A program made the translations under genes and the position numbers. The notes under the pieces were generated by a model that did no database searches, had not been told where the DNA came from, and saw only the letters and a program-made list of their open reading frames with translations. 64,000 nucleotides of DNA, taken from NCBI RefSeq assembly GCF_958298935.1, contig NC_084942.1:17367501-17431500 (forward strand), written 5' to 3'. Positions 1-10,900 of the stretch are shown one piece after another; the stretch's first letter is position 1, and each line of letters starts with the position of its first letter. The stretch comes from Phragmites australis (taxonomy: Eukaryota > Streptophyta > Magnoliopsida > Poales > Poaceae).

Positions 1-2019
1 TAGATCCTTTGTGGTACAGGTAGCTCCCTGTTGCCCCTCCTGGCCCTCGCATCCCTCGGTAGGGTGACTCAGGGGCGTCACAAACTCGCCGTGCCTCCAT
101 CTTGACATCCGGTCTAGTGCGCGGCCACCGCCATTGCCAGCCGGCAGTGGTGGCGAAGGCCAGCTACGGAACCGAGCGGCCTTCGTTGCGGCCTTATTTC
201 TCTCCCTTACTTCCATTCTTCTTGCATTGCTTTGGATGGCGATGGTGGTGCGGCATCATCTTTTCGCAGCTCGTGGGCAGCCGTCTTCCCCTGGGTAGTA
301 GATAGATCTACACGCCCAGGCAAGCTCAGTGCGGCGGCGGCCAGATCTTGTGGCTCCCGCGCGTGGTCTAGTTCTGCAGGTGGCAGCGGCTGTGCGACGG
401 TGCGGTCGCCTTACCGTGTGGGTGGATGGATCTGCTGGCATGGATCCACACGGTTGCTGCGGCATGAAAATCCGTGGGATCCTACGTGACGACAGTCGGA
501 TCCACAGGTAGCAACTCTTGGTGTCTTTGGCGGTGGCCTGGATCCGCCGGATCTATGCGACAACGGCCGGATCTATGGGTGACAGACTTGCTGGCGTTGT
601 AGCGGCGCAAGTGGTAGTGGAAGTGTGCGCGGTGCAGCGCATGTACTTGGTGCTGAGTGAGGCGAAGGAATGCCTAGCGCATATCTACATGGAGAACTGC
701 ACGGAGGTTTGGCCAGCGGAGGAGGCGCCTGCAGCGTCACCATGCGGTGGAACGTAACATGTTAGCTAGGGGCTTCAGCTTCTCATTCGCCACATGTCCA
801 ATTGCCACTGCAAGTGCTACGCAAGGTGCCTACAAGTCAATCAACCTCCACGCTCTGCCTCTTGCAACGAAGTCATACATGCACGCCTGTATCTTGAACA
901 CCACCACCACCGCTGCCCGCCCCCCATTGTGTTCATACCGTTCAGTCTCGGCGTGCGCTCTTGCATCGGCCTATGTCTCGTGGCTGTCAACATCATGGCA
1001 CTCGTCACGATCGCCTAGCTTCTGACATGTCTCTGCTTCTCGATTTCATATTCGAGCCGGTGTTCGGGCTGCACCTCCTCGTCCGTCACCTCGGTTTAGA
1101 CGACAGCGGGTTATCCTCGGCGGCTGGTGGCGATGCTTGTGGCCAGGTCGGCCTTGATGGTGCATTGGCGTAGCACCTGTATCCTCGGTCGTATGCATAT
1201 CTGCGCATGTGAGCGGAGCAGGCGGCTACTTTTCGACTTCCTACGAATGTTCTGCGCACGTCGACAAGAAGATATTGCATCCTCAACCCCTACATGCCTC
1301 AAGCCACTTTTTCGCTACCAGAATGATGTCCTTTTACTACCGAATTAGAGACCACCTCTTCGGTTCCGTTGCCACCTTCCTTTGCCAGTGCTTCAGCAGT
1401 TCTTTCAGCTTTGTCACCTACCCTACTTGCTTGTTGGTCGATCTATTTTGAGGGCAAATTAAAATTGTTGCTGTGATGCAGCTGTTGTGTGTTATCGTCC
1501 TGAGTTACACCATTTTGTGAGTTCATCATCGGAGCCATCACCCTGAAGTGTAGGTCTGCAGTTGTGGAGGCCCCGTGATTTTTACTAGTTGTTCAGGTCG
1601 ACAGCAAGTTGCTCGTCATCGATGTGCATCATAGGGGAGGTGGTAAAGAGATTTGGGTTGTCAGCTTTCCGCGTTTTGCTCTTCATCACTACCAAGCTAA
1701 GTGCCTGCCTCTCGCCTTTGCCATTCTGATGTCGATGATTGGAGGTTCTAGCAATGTGTGCTCGCGTGGTTTCTTTGACTATGATGAAGCTTGTGGTTCA
1801 TCATTCCACCGCGTCTATTGTTCTCTCTCAAGTTTGGTACAACGGTGATCTCCACAGTATTTAGCATGTATCCATGTTTGAAGCGTCAGTGTGTCAAAAG
1901 GTCTAAGACTAGCATTGGTCAGGTTAGCAGCAATGGTGCACCAGTCCTCTTCTTATCCATGTGGTATTGTAGCTATTAGCAGGCTTTAGCGATTGAGACG
2001 TCAATGTGTCGAAAGATCT
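1..2019. other. Unassigned region, no convincing gene
   Basis: I find no recognisable protein, splice pattern or transposon domain here. Open frames on both strands are short (under 95 codons), overlap one another and have no family signature. The first 800 bases are fairly GC-rich and the rest is mixed. Because a CACTA-like terminus follows at about 2020-2145, this may be interior sequence of a decayed DNA transposon, but that is inference from position only. Confidence 0.4.
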
Positions 2020-2145
2020 TAAAATGACAGTGATATTAGGCTATCACTGCCGGTTGTGGAACTGACAACGACAATCTCAAACTATCATTGCTAAGTACAT
2101 ATTTTCAATTCAAAAACCGATATAGATGGTAGTTTCTGTTGCAGC
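2020..2145. repeat. CACTA-like subterminal remnant
   Basis: Short alternating motifs around 'tatcactgccggtt' and 'aactgacaa' are the same kind as those filling the ends of the CACTA-like elements at 11248-12410 and 12549-13814. The stretch ends in 'gatggtagtttctgttgcag', a degraded form of an element end. No partner terminus or target duplication was found, so this is a fragment. Confidence 0.45.
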
Positions 2146-2194
2146 GTTAACTAAGCAAGGTCTCGCTACGCTAGCTCGCGTTCTAGACTCACAC

Positions 2195-2220
2195 CCATTT
2201 TTTTTTTAAAAAAAAAATGG
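2195..2220. repeat. Perfect 26-bp palindrome, CCA T10 A10 TGG
   Basis: The sequence reads CCA, ten T, ten A, TGG and is identical on both strands. It could extrude a hairpin, or be the junction of an A/T slippage tract. No neighbouring element explains it. Confidence 0.7.
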
Positions 2221-2384
2221 AGGGTGAGGGGAAAAGAAAGAGATAGTGTATGATTATTGCAAACATCTATGGCCTAGCTTGCGCGGCGGCCCAAGCCCAT
2301 GCCTCTGCAGTGCTAGTACACACTCCGACTAAATAGACCTTATGCATATCTAGTCTCAAAAAAGACTTCATTGATATCCTAGCT
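2221..2384. other. Short spacer before the LINE
   Basis: AT-rich noncoding sequence between the palindrome and the LINE target-site duplication. No feature recognised. Confidence 0.4.
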
Positions 2385-2400
2385 AGCTGATTATTGTTCA
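2385..2400. repeat. Target-site duplication, left copy (LINE)
   Basis: The 16-base sequence agctgattattgttca occurs here and again, identically, at 4393-4408. Together the copies bracket the LINE at 2401-4392. Confidence 0.85.
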
Positions 2401-4392
2401 ATAAAGCTTTCATTAGAGAAAAAAACTGTTTTTTACGAAAGTAGGATCATTCCTTACTGATTATGTATTAAATTTAAAATAAAGAGATAGTAAAAAATAG
2501 ATTACCAACCAAAAACTAAAACTAAAAAAAGCTCTAAAATAGTTATTCTAAAGAAGCAAGCCATTGACACATGTCATCAACTCTAGAACATTTAGCTCGG
2601 TTAATTATTCAAGCGAAATCTTGCTTGAAAAAAATACCAAATTGCATGAACGGTTGGGAGTGAATCATTGAAAATCCAGTCATTTCGAATCACCAGATGC
2701 CCCAACACATGATTGTAATAATTTTCATTGCAAAAGGTATAGCAAGTCTTCTCTTGAAGATTCTGAAATTCTGGAACCGACTAACATTGGGGTTGGACTG
2801 GAGATTCAGTAATGCCCAGTAGTTCCTAGCAAAATTCCAGGAGAGAAAAAGATGAAATCTAGTTTCTTCAAGCTGCCAAAGACCAAGATCACAAATATAA
2901 GAAGAGAGCGTCATATTTTTCTATCACATAAGCTCTCTTGTATTAAGTCTATGCTTTAGAAGCAACCAAAAGAAAACTTTATGCTTCATTTGGCAACAAG
3001 TTCTCTAGTTCCATTTGAAGATCGGAAGAATAGGTCTATGCCCCATAAGATAACTTTGCTAGCAGAGAAGAGGGCACTTCCCTAAAAGTAAGTCTAAGTA
3101 TCATTCTGAGAAGTAAAAGGTAACTGAGAAATGTGATCTTGAAGCTGCTAAAACTACTGATAAACTTGAACAGACAAGGGTAAATAAAAAGACTCAGTTA
3201 GATTATCAGCTGAGAAACCTGTTAAAGAGTAATTTTATCATTTCTAGCAAAAGAGAAGAGCTCAAGGAAAGAAAGAGAGGGAACAAAACCATTCCAAATA
3301 TTTGTCCACAGGAGAACTTAAGATCGATTTCCAATAATTGGAGAGGCAATACCTTTATAAATATCCAGTAACTTAACTGTATCTCTCCACCAAAAAGACC
3401 CTCTTCTAGAATTAGAATGCAAGGTTATAGTTTTGTAATAGCTCTCCCAAATTAAATGTATCCAGGGTAGTTTTTTTTTTGAAAAACTTATGAAGGTTCT
3501 TGAGAAGCAGAGTATTATTATAAGTTCTCAGCTTTATGATGCCAAGACCTCCCTTTTGTTTAGGTCTACATGCCATTTTTCATGAAGTTAGCGGTGAATT
3601 TTTACCAATCAAATCAGACCCCCTCCATAGACAATGCCTTCTATAATTGTCAATTAGTTTTATAACCCCTGAAGGAAGCCTGAGAGTGCAAATATAAAAA
3701 GTAGGCAAAGAAGAAAGAACAGTATTCACCATTTCAAGATTATTTGACTTGGTCTTTTGAATATCTACATCTCTGTTATTATTCTAAAAAAGATATTGTC
3801 CTTCTGAAATTGGATTTTGAAAAGGCTTTCGACAAAGTAGAGCATCAAGTTATCCTGGATATCTTTTTTCACAAAGGTTTTAGTCAGCGTTGGATTTCCT
3901 GGATTTCTGACATTATTCAATCTGGTACTTCTGCAATTCTTTTGAATGGGGTGTCTGGAAAAGTGTTCCATTACAGAAGAGAGGTGCGGCAAAGGGATCC
4001 CTTTCACCCCTCCTCTTTGTTTTAGCTGCAGATCTTCTATAGAGTATTTTAAATAAAACTAAAGATCTAGGTCTCCTTCATCTTCCTCTTATAATTGAGG
4101 CTAATCAGTATTTCCCTGTTGTGCAATATGTTATTGACATACTTCTTATCCTTCAAGCTTGCTCCAAACAACTCTTTGTGTTTAAAACATCGCTCAATAT
4201 TTTTACTGAATCTATAGGTTTAAGAGTCAATTATTCAAAGTTAGTCAAGGTTCCTATTAATTTGTCGGATGAGAAAATGGATATTTTGGCTAAGACTTTC
4301 AATTGTCAAAAAGAAATCTTTCCTTCACTTATTTGAGTTTACTTTTAGGTCTTAAAAAACTCAATCTAGAGATTTTCTTCTTCTAATAAAAA
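2401..4392 (-). mobile_element. 5'-truncated, 5'-inverted LINE (twin-primed insertion)
   Basis: A non-LTR retrotransposon in two oppositely oriented parts. Bases about 3743 down to 2401 read on the minus strand as the end of the reverse transcriptase and the zinc-finger RT-associated domain. They begin with residues like LEMVNTVLSSLPTFY, pass WRGSDLIGK and KQKGGLGIIKL, and reach a HLFLSWNFARNYW segment near 2800. Bases 3744-4384 read on the plus strand as the preceding RT part, from LLKLDFEKAFDKVEH through a degenerate catalytic site to FTYLSLLLGLKK. In an intact LINE, FTYLGLPLG lies about 25 residues before LEMVNSVLSSLPT, so the two parts are neighbours with the upstream one flipped. Identical 16-bp duplications flank the whole. 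There are several stops and frameshifts, no evident poly-A, and it is inactive. Confidence 0.85.
3744..4384 (+). pseudogene. LINE reverse transcriptase fragment (inverted segment)
   Basis: Plus-strand open segments at 3744-4025 and 4121-4336 encode RT palm sequence. FEKAFDKVEH is the conserved motif with the first catalytic aspartate, and RQRDPFHPSSLF matches the usual RQGDPLSPLLF. The usual YADD catalytic box is replaced by a YVIDILLI-like string, so catalytic residues are lost. The frame breaks at about 4025 and 4330. This is the inverted 5' part of the element at 2401-4392. Confidence 0.8.
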
Positions 4393-4408
4393 AGCTGATT
4401 ATTGTTCA
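4393..4408. repeat. Target-site duplication, right copy (LINE)
   Basis: Identical 16-mer to 2385-2400, lying directly after the inverted segment of the LINE. Confidence 0.85.
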
Positions 4409-4728
4409 TACATACTTTTTTATAGCGCTTACACGTACCAATCACACCCTTGTCGCTGTCGCCTCTGGACGTACGTTACGTACGCACGCTACTCTTCAAC
4501 TTCACCGGTTCACACGCACGCCCATGCCTTCCCGTTGCATGTGTCGCATGCCAACCATTGCCTGCGTCCATGCTGAGACCTTGCTATCAAATCTAAATCT
4601 TGCAGCCCAGCCATTGCCTATGGCAAGGATCTTTCCATTCAGATATAAAGTGGTTTGCCAAGTATTCGAACTTGCATTTGTATTCGACGCATACGAACGA
4701 ATATATAAAGTAGTTCTTCGCCTGACTG

Positions 4729-4729
<1 letters not shown>
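4409..4729. other. Noncoding spacer
   Basis: Mixed sequence before the TA microsatellite. An open frame runs into the microsatellite but has no recognisable domain. No gene seen. Confidence 0.4.

Positions 4730-4811
<82 letters not shown>
4730..4811. repeat. (AT)n microsatellite, about 82 bp
   Basis: Uninterrupted alternating AT of about 40 units. It generates artefactual open frames of alternating Tyr and Ile on both strands. The exact length is likely to be polymorphic and error-prone in assembly. Confidence 0.95.
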
Positions 4812-4814
<3 letters not shown>

Positions 4815-4832
4815 CACCTGTACGTACATCTC

Positions 4833-5100
4833 AGTTATGATAAAAACAGTATAATTATGATCACAAAATATATCAATTATTATAAATATATATGGTCGTA
4901 ACTTGAATACATTCTCTAGTCGTAATTATGTACTTTTTATCATGTAATTGTAACTTGTTCATATCTGCGCACACCTCCTAGTTATAATTAAAAACAGTAT
5001 AGTTACGATCTACAAGATATTTTACTTACTATAAATATATATGGTCGTAACTCGAATACATTCTTTAATTGTAATGATATGCCTTTTTATTTTTATTTTA
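4833..5100. repeat. Two-unit AT-rich tandem duplication (about 147-bp unit)
   Basis: Bases from about 4833 and again from about 4980 share the same order of words: 'aaaaacagtat', then 'ataaatatatatggtcgtaa', then 'cgaatacattct', then a 'tttttat' end. The second unit has diverged by substitutions and small indels. No coding potential. Confidence 0.7.
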
Positions 5101-5130
5101 TTTTTCTCTTATTTTTTCTCACTTCAGAAG

Positions 5131-5901
5131 CACTAGAATATGAACCATTGGATATTTCTGCTCAAATTTGATGTAAGGGGTAACGGCTATGAACACAAAC
5201 GCTCGTTCCGAAAATGGTGCAGAAACTTCTAGAGGCGAGAACTCAATCTTCCAAGCCATTTTAGGCCTCGAAAAATTCGCCGAACCTGACAAAGTCGGGG
5301 AGAAACGGATGTAACTTTTTTTTGATATCCGTACAGTCAAAAAACGTCGAAATCGGAGTCTGTATGCAAAAGTTATGGCCATTTAACCGAAGGCACTCCG
5401 AGTCAACTGTTTTTTATGTCTATTGTAAAATTAACATTGGTAACGTGTCATAACTATAACCCGTCACTTATGATCCTCAGTAAAATAGTTAAAATGATAT
5501 TTTATCCGAGTCCCTTCAGGATGCACGCGAGGTTAAGGTGGTCAGACAGCTACGCGTGCGAGGGGCTGTCGTGAGTTCGATTCCCACAGAACGCACATTC
5601 TAAAAACAGCCTGAAAAATAGGTAGAGACACGTGGCGAGTGGTGATAGACCTGAGTTGGATTGACTTGGGTGAAAAATATTTTTTTGACTTTTTTTCGCA
5701 TCAAAAAACACGAAAACCGTATATCAGTCATAAGTGACGGGTCACAAACAAGTCATAAGTGACGATCACAGTTGTGACCCATCACCAATGACCTTAATAA
5801 GTGACGGGTCAAATTTTGACCCGTTAACAATGATCTTATTGGTGATAGGTTCGGGATGATAGGTACGGGACCCATCATCCTTGTCCATTTTTCACGTAGT
5901 G
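5131..5901. mobile_element. CACTA-like non-autonomous element (probable)
   Basis: The right side carries repeated 'gtgacgggtc' and 'acccgtcacttatga' motifs and ends in 'catttttcacgtagtg', the inverted form of a CACTA start. The left limit is taken at 'cactagaatatgaacc' (5131), whose match beyond CACTA is only partial. The flanking triplets (AAG and GGT) do not match, so the left end may be wrong or truncated. The interior contains the tRNA-like stretch at 5524-5594. No transposase is encoded. Confidence 0.5.
5524..5594 (+). other. tRNA-like segment inside the CACTA-like element
   Basis: The stretch contains 'ggttaaggtggtcag' (5531-5545), resembling a pol III A box, and 'gagttcgattcc' (5573-5584), a good B box. 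The sequence 'gtgag ttcgatt cccac' can fold as a T arm with four of five pairs. An acceptor stem does not close beyond three pairs, so it is not a functional tRNA. It may be a tRNA-derived insertion or chance. Confidence 0.4.
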
Positions 5902-6392
5902 GGTAGCCATGGGGCGGGGGAAGCAGTGGAGCTGGTCGGGCAAGGGGAATCGGTAGAGCTCGTGATGGTAAGCGAGATGCGGATGGGCGCTAGGTCGCAT
6001 CTGGAGGTGCCTCCATTGGGGGTTGCACTGCATTTGGGAGGTGAGCTCGATCGGCCTGAAATGTGCGGCGGCGCGGTCGCGTGCGGGAAGGAGGTGCGGG
6101 AAGGAGCGGGCGTTTGATTCGGAGCAGGCTGGTTCGGTCAGGATGGTGTGGGCGGGGGAAGTTTCTCCGATGGAAGCAAATTATAAAAGAATTTCGTGTG
6201 ATCCTAATCTAACTATACATGCTCTAATCTAACGGTTGGGCTAAAGAGCACATAGAGAGGAGACACATGTATCATAGAGAATGAGGTCTATCGTAGAATC
6301 TGATCCTGTAGAATTTGCTTCCTCGCTCGATCTGATTGCTGGTTCAATCGGGTGGCTTGGTTGTGTAAAAATGTCGCAGAATAATTATTATA

Positions 6393-6396
<4 letters not shown>
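5902..6396. other. Noncoding, no gene recognised
   Basis: GC-rich to about 6170 with short overlapping open frames (5881-6117 and 6023-6232) lacking any domain signature, then mixed sequence up to a TA microsatellite. I see no promoter-gene structure. Confidence 0.4.

Positions 6397-6431
<35 letters not shown>
6397..6431. repeat. (AT)n microsatellite, about 35 bp
   Basis: Alternating AT run upstream of the YUCCA gene. Confidence 0.95.
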
Positions 6432-6435
<4 letters not shown>

Positions 6436-7067
6436 TTCAATGTGGTGTTACGTTCACTTAGCTTAATTACAATTGTTACATTTTGCCATGATGATAATTA
6501 GGTCTATTGTAATTTTTTTTAATGGCGCCTCCCAAGTCTTTTTGGAGATCATAGGGTGCGGGACTAGAGATCGAATCCTCACCGGCTCACTCCACCTTGT
6601 AGGTTTTGTCACTAGCTACGAGCCCATCCACAGGACTATTGGAATTTTGCTGTGTCCGAATATATAACAAGTATAGCCCATTCAACCAAATTACGGGAAT
6701 ATGTTTAATTCGTATTCATTTTAGTTCGTCAGAACCCACAACCTAATTAAAATAATTCGATTTGTATGTGTATTCATATCTGCCTTAAAAATATGGACAC
6801 GGATGTGGTATGACACTCTGTTTGAATCGTATTCGAGCCACATAACAGTTGTATTTTTACAAACAAAACTCACGTTCCGATTTAGTGATAGATAGATACG
6901 ATCTATTTGGCCTGCACACATTTTTGACAAAAAATCTACAAATTATTTATTATTCTCATATGATAAATTTAAACCCCTTTGTATAACAATAACCAAGGAA
7001 TAAATTCTGACTAATTAATCCTAGTTTGACATCTATTTTGGACCGCAAACAGTATACTATACATATT
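6432..7067. promoter_or_regulatory. Upstream region of the YUCCA gene
   Basis: AT-rich noncoding sequence between the microsatellite and the probable TATA box. Near 6560-6590 there is another pol III B-box-like word ('gatcgaatcc') without an accompanying tRNA fold. Promoter function is inferred from position only. Confidence 0.35.
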
Positions 7068-7073
7068 TATAAA
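7068..7073 (+). promoter_or_regulatory. Probable TATA box of the YUCCA gene
   Basis: TATAAA lies 157 bases before the ATG at 7230, which would place transcription start near 7100 and give a leader of roughly 130 bases. The surroundings are AT-rich, so chance occurrence is possible. Confidence 0.4.
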
Positions 7074-7214
7074 CATATATGTGTAGCTCTGGAGTGTAGC
7101 TAAAGCTGTATGTATGTGCAGTACAAGTTCACAAGAAGGCACCTAGAGAGAGATCTCGACACTCAACAGTAACAATAGCTAGATAGCTCAACATCTTCCA
7201 CATACACATACAGT

Positions 7215-7220
7215 TGTCTC
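7215..7220 (+). promoter_or_regulatory. TGTCTC word, AuxRE-like, in the 5' leader
   Basis: TGTCTC is the classic auxin response element core bound by ARF factors. It sits ten bases before the start codon. One hexamer is weak evidence, but feedback by auxin on its own biosynthesis genes makes it worth noting. Confidence 0.2.
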
Positions 7221-7229
7221 CTCGTTGCC

Positions 7230-7955
7230 ATGGCAACCTCGCGAGGAGGAGGACAAGACGACGACCACCCCTCCATCCTACACAGCGGCGACGGCGACGG
7301 TGGCGGAGGGGACGCCGGCGACGGCGACGGACCGAGGCAGGTGTGGGTGCCGGGGCCGGTGATCGTGGGCGCGGGCCCGTCGGGGCTGGCGACGGCAGCG
7401 TGCCTCAAGGCACGCGGCGTGCCGTCGCTGGTGCTGGAGAAGGACGCGTGCGTGGCGGCGTTGTGGCGGCATCGCACGTACGAGCGGCTCCGGCTGCACT
7501 TGCCGCGGTGCTTCTGCGAGCTCCCGCTCGCGCCGTTCCCGCCGGGCACGCCGGCGTACCCGACCAGGAACCAGTTCATCGCCTACCTCGACGCCTACGC
7601 TCGCGCCTTCGGCATTGAGCCCCGCCTCGGCGCGCGCGTCCGCAGCGCCGCCTACGACGCCACCATTGGGTTCTGGAGGGTCACCGTCGACGTCGACGGC
7701 GAGGCGGCGGCGACAGAGTTCGTGTCGCGATGGCTCGTGGTGGCCACCGGCGAGAATGCGGAGCCGGCGTGGCCGGAGGGCGTGGAGGGGATGGACAGCT
7801 ACCGCGGCGCGGTCATGCACACGAGCAGCTACAAGAAGGGGCACGAGTTCAGGGGCAAGAAGGTGCTCGTCGTCGGCTGCGGCAACTCTGGCATGGAGGT
7901 CAGCCTCGACCTCTGCAACAATGGAGCCAGGCCCTCCATGGTTGTCAGGGACAAG
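7230..7955 (+). CDS. YUC: YUCCA exon 1
   Basis: 242 codons, from ATG to ...VVRDK, followed by the donor gtaagt. It contains both the FAD-binding and NADPH-binding Gly-rich motifs. The first codons overlap long antisense open frames that are GC artefacts. Confidence 0.93.
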
Positions 7956-10900
7956 GTAAGTACGTAGTCTGACGTGTCGCTGTTCACATGATCACATCAT
8001 GCATTTACTTGCCAAGTAGTTAAGTGACAAATCACAAATCATAACAGATTGGACATCAGTTTAAAGAAAATCCAGTTTTGCCATGGTGAGCAAACAATAC
8101 TAGCAGTAACAAAATCCAGTTTTTGTCCCTTTCTTATTCGGTTATTACCAATTTACCATGCACGAATGTGTACTCCCTGCAGTCAAGAAATAAGTGATGT
8201 TTTAGGATGTATGCATTTAGAATATATATTTGTATGTGTTTATATTGATTATATGAAACGGTATGCATAATAGACTCGATGTCATCATAATAGACAATGC
8301 CCATATCATCAAAGCAATAGAATTCAGCTTGTAATTATGTGCCAATTCTCTTAAGTGGTCAATTCTGTAGTGCGCCACGTATGTTTCCTTCCTTTTTGTC
8401 CCCCTCTCGACAGATTGTTGTCATTTTCACAAGCAAAGTAATAGTAATTCAAGAAATTCACAATGACCAATACGAGTATATATTTAATAGATTGTTGAAG
8501 TACTAAGGATTCTGGATCTTCAGTTTCCTCGCAATTTTTTTTCTTCAATTCGATCAACGGTGTATAGCATACATTGTGCCACTTGTGACATTCTGTTACA
8601 TAAATTTTATTAGTACATGAAATTTTATTATTCCGAAATATATTGGTTCTTGTGTAGTATATGTTGGCTACTTGTAACCTGCTGTTTACACAGAAATATA
8701 TACTGATGTGGTGCTACAGTGACCAATACATCTTCCTTTCCTTATCTTGCATACCTGTCCGAGAGACAGGGAAAGAGCAACCAAAACAAGAAAAGTGACA
8801 GGAAAAAAAATAAATCAGAACCTGAGAACCCTCGAGAATACATACATTTTGTCTGCGTACAAGTGGTATCGTATTTTTTTCCCAAAAGACAAGAAAATAG
8901 AATTGGTAGTGTTGAACATATCATAGAGTTTGCTAACTATATAATGGTTCGAGAAATATTTCAGCAGTAGTAATTCATGTGAAACTGTCTAATACTCCCT
9001 CCAGTCTAAAATATATGAAGATAGTTTGCAAATGGATGCCGTTTAGAGTTTTGGAGGCAATATTTTTGAACAAATGCTGCTACTATATATCTATTTTCTT
9101 AGTGGTAGTGATGTTAGAGAGGTACTACCTAGTTTGTTTTACTTCTTATTCTGGTTATTGACACAGTCTCCAATATATGTTTCTGATCATTACTTTTCGT
9201 AACCATCTTTTATGAAAAAATAATTAAAATTATAATCAATTGAAAGTGTTTTTCATGAAAAATCAATTAATACCATTCTTATGTGACAAAGTTTTAATTC
9301 TTTCATGTATATCAGTGCTCAAATTTTACAAAGTATGAATGCACGCATATTTAAACAACATTTATTTGAAAGTGAAGAGAGACTAGTAATTTATGAGTAG
9401 GACCAATCTATACCAAGAACCAAACTGTGTTAATTAACGTTCCTTATGCTGCATCTATAGAGGTGAAGTTACTAATAAAGCAGACCGGCCGGAGGGAGTA
9501 CTCACAAAGAAAACACAATTGTTAGAATATTTGTATTCTAAAAGTTAGGCATATATTGTTTTCTTTGAAAAAGATTAGTTTACAACATATTAGGGTAAAC
9601 ATCCATCGGGAGGATAAACGGGCAGCATCAGCTGCTAGAGGAGGGATTAGACTATAGATTGGGAAGATAAAACATCGGAGAAGACATAGAAGGAGACTGA
9701 GAACTAGATCTATTCTTTTTTCTTGATTACAATGATGCATGGTTGCTCTTTTATATAGAGGGGGAATTACAATTCAAATCCAACTTCAAATCCTAATTTA
9801 CCTAATTTATCTCTAGTTGAAATGGAAACTAATCAAACTATGTCTCCTAATTTAAATCAAATTTAACTTCTACCAAATTTATCTTTTAATTAAATGGCAA
9901 GCCTAGATTTCCTGCCATAACATAACTCGTGCTACAAGACCCGTGGTACTGTTCACACGAGTAAACAATAATTCTTGCACATGAACAGTAGCCTTTGCAC
10001 GTAACACAGCAACTATATAATAAAAATTAACAAAACTCTTATACATATTTTTGAAATACAAACAGTAGGAATTGAGAAATTAATTGCATGATTTTGTGTC
10101 GTCTATGCGCCATACTTATATTTATTCTTATATATGCTGCTTCTTTTTTTTAGCTTCATGTGTTGCCCAGGAGATACTTAGGCATCTCCACATTTGGACT
10201 CTCGGTGTTCCTTCTCAGGTGGCTCCCGATAAAACAGGTTGATTGTTTGCTCCTCTTCTTCACAAGATTGATCCTTGGAGATACTGAAAAATATGGTCTC
10301 CCGCGGCCTATGATCGGCCCACTGCAAATCAAGAATTCAACCGGGAAAACACCAGTACTCGACATCGGAGCTCTAAGAAAGATCAAAGATGGTGAAATAA
10401 AGGTAAATGATCCTAATACTTCCCAAAAACTCGACGTAGGAATTTCATGAGACAAAAAATTAATATCCGCTCTTGCTGGAAATGGGTTTCCCACAGAGTT
10501 GCTGCATAGTACGTAGGAGTGATGCAGTACTCTAAATGGGACCTTATGTACTGCAAGGAATAAAAACTACGTAGATCTCGAAATGGAACAGAAGAGTCCT
10601 AGATTTGTATCACTTGTTAGTGTAGTCAATGATATATATGTTGTCCTAGCTAATGAATCTAGAGAGAGATTCCGTAGGTGGTCCCGGCAATCAACCGGTT
10701 CACAGAGAATGGGGTTGAGTTCATAGACGGCCACATAGAGGTCTTTGATGCCGTCATCTTCGCCACCGGGTACAAAAGTAATGTGTCTTCATGGCTCAAG
10801 GTATGTACATACCTACACATTCAATGGTCATGTATTATCTTTAAACAAACATGAATGAACTTTTGATAGTGGTATAATAGATCAATCATCAAAGTTAATC

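Larger units (their letters stand above)
7956..10153 (+). other. YUCCA intron 1 (2.2 kb)
   Basis: Donor gtaagt, acceptor ttttttttag. It contains a partial Stowaway-like start near 8169 ('tactccctgcagtc'), a complete Stowaway element at 8995-9498 and a solo LTR at 9520-10006. The remainder is AT-rich and featureless. Confidence 0.88.

Noticed and set aside
4524..4901. 125-codon frame with a long Tyr-Ile run
   Set aside because: Produced by the (AT)n microsatellite; flanking residues show no domain.
6560..6600. tRNA gene suggested by a B-box-like word
   Set aside because: No A box at the correct distance and no cloverleaf pairing.
7163..7844. Minus-strand and alternative plus-strand frames up to 188 codons over YUCCA exon 1
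   Set aside because: GC-rich grass exons lack stops in several frames. Only the plus frame gives FAD and NADPH motifs and joins correctly to the later exons.
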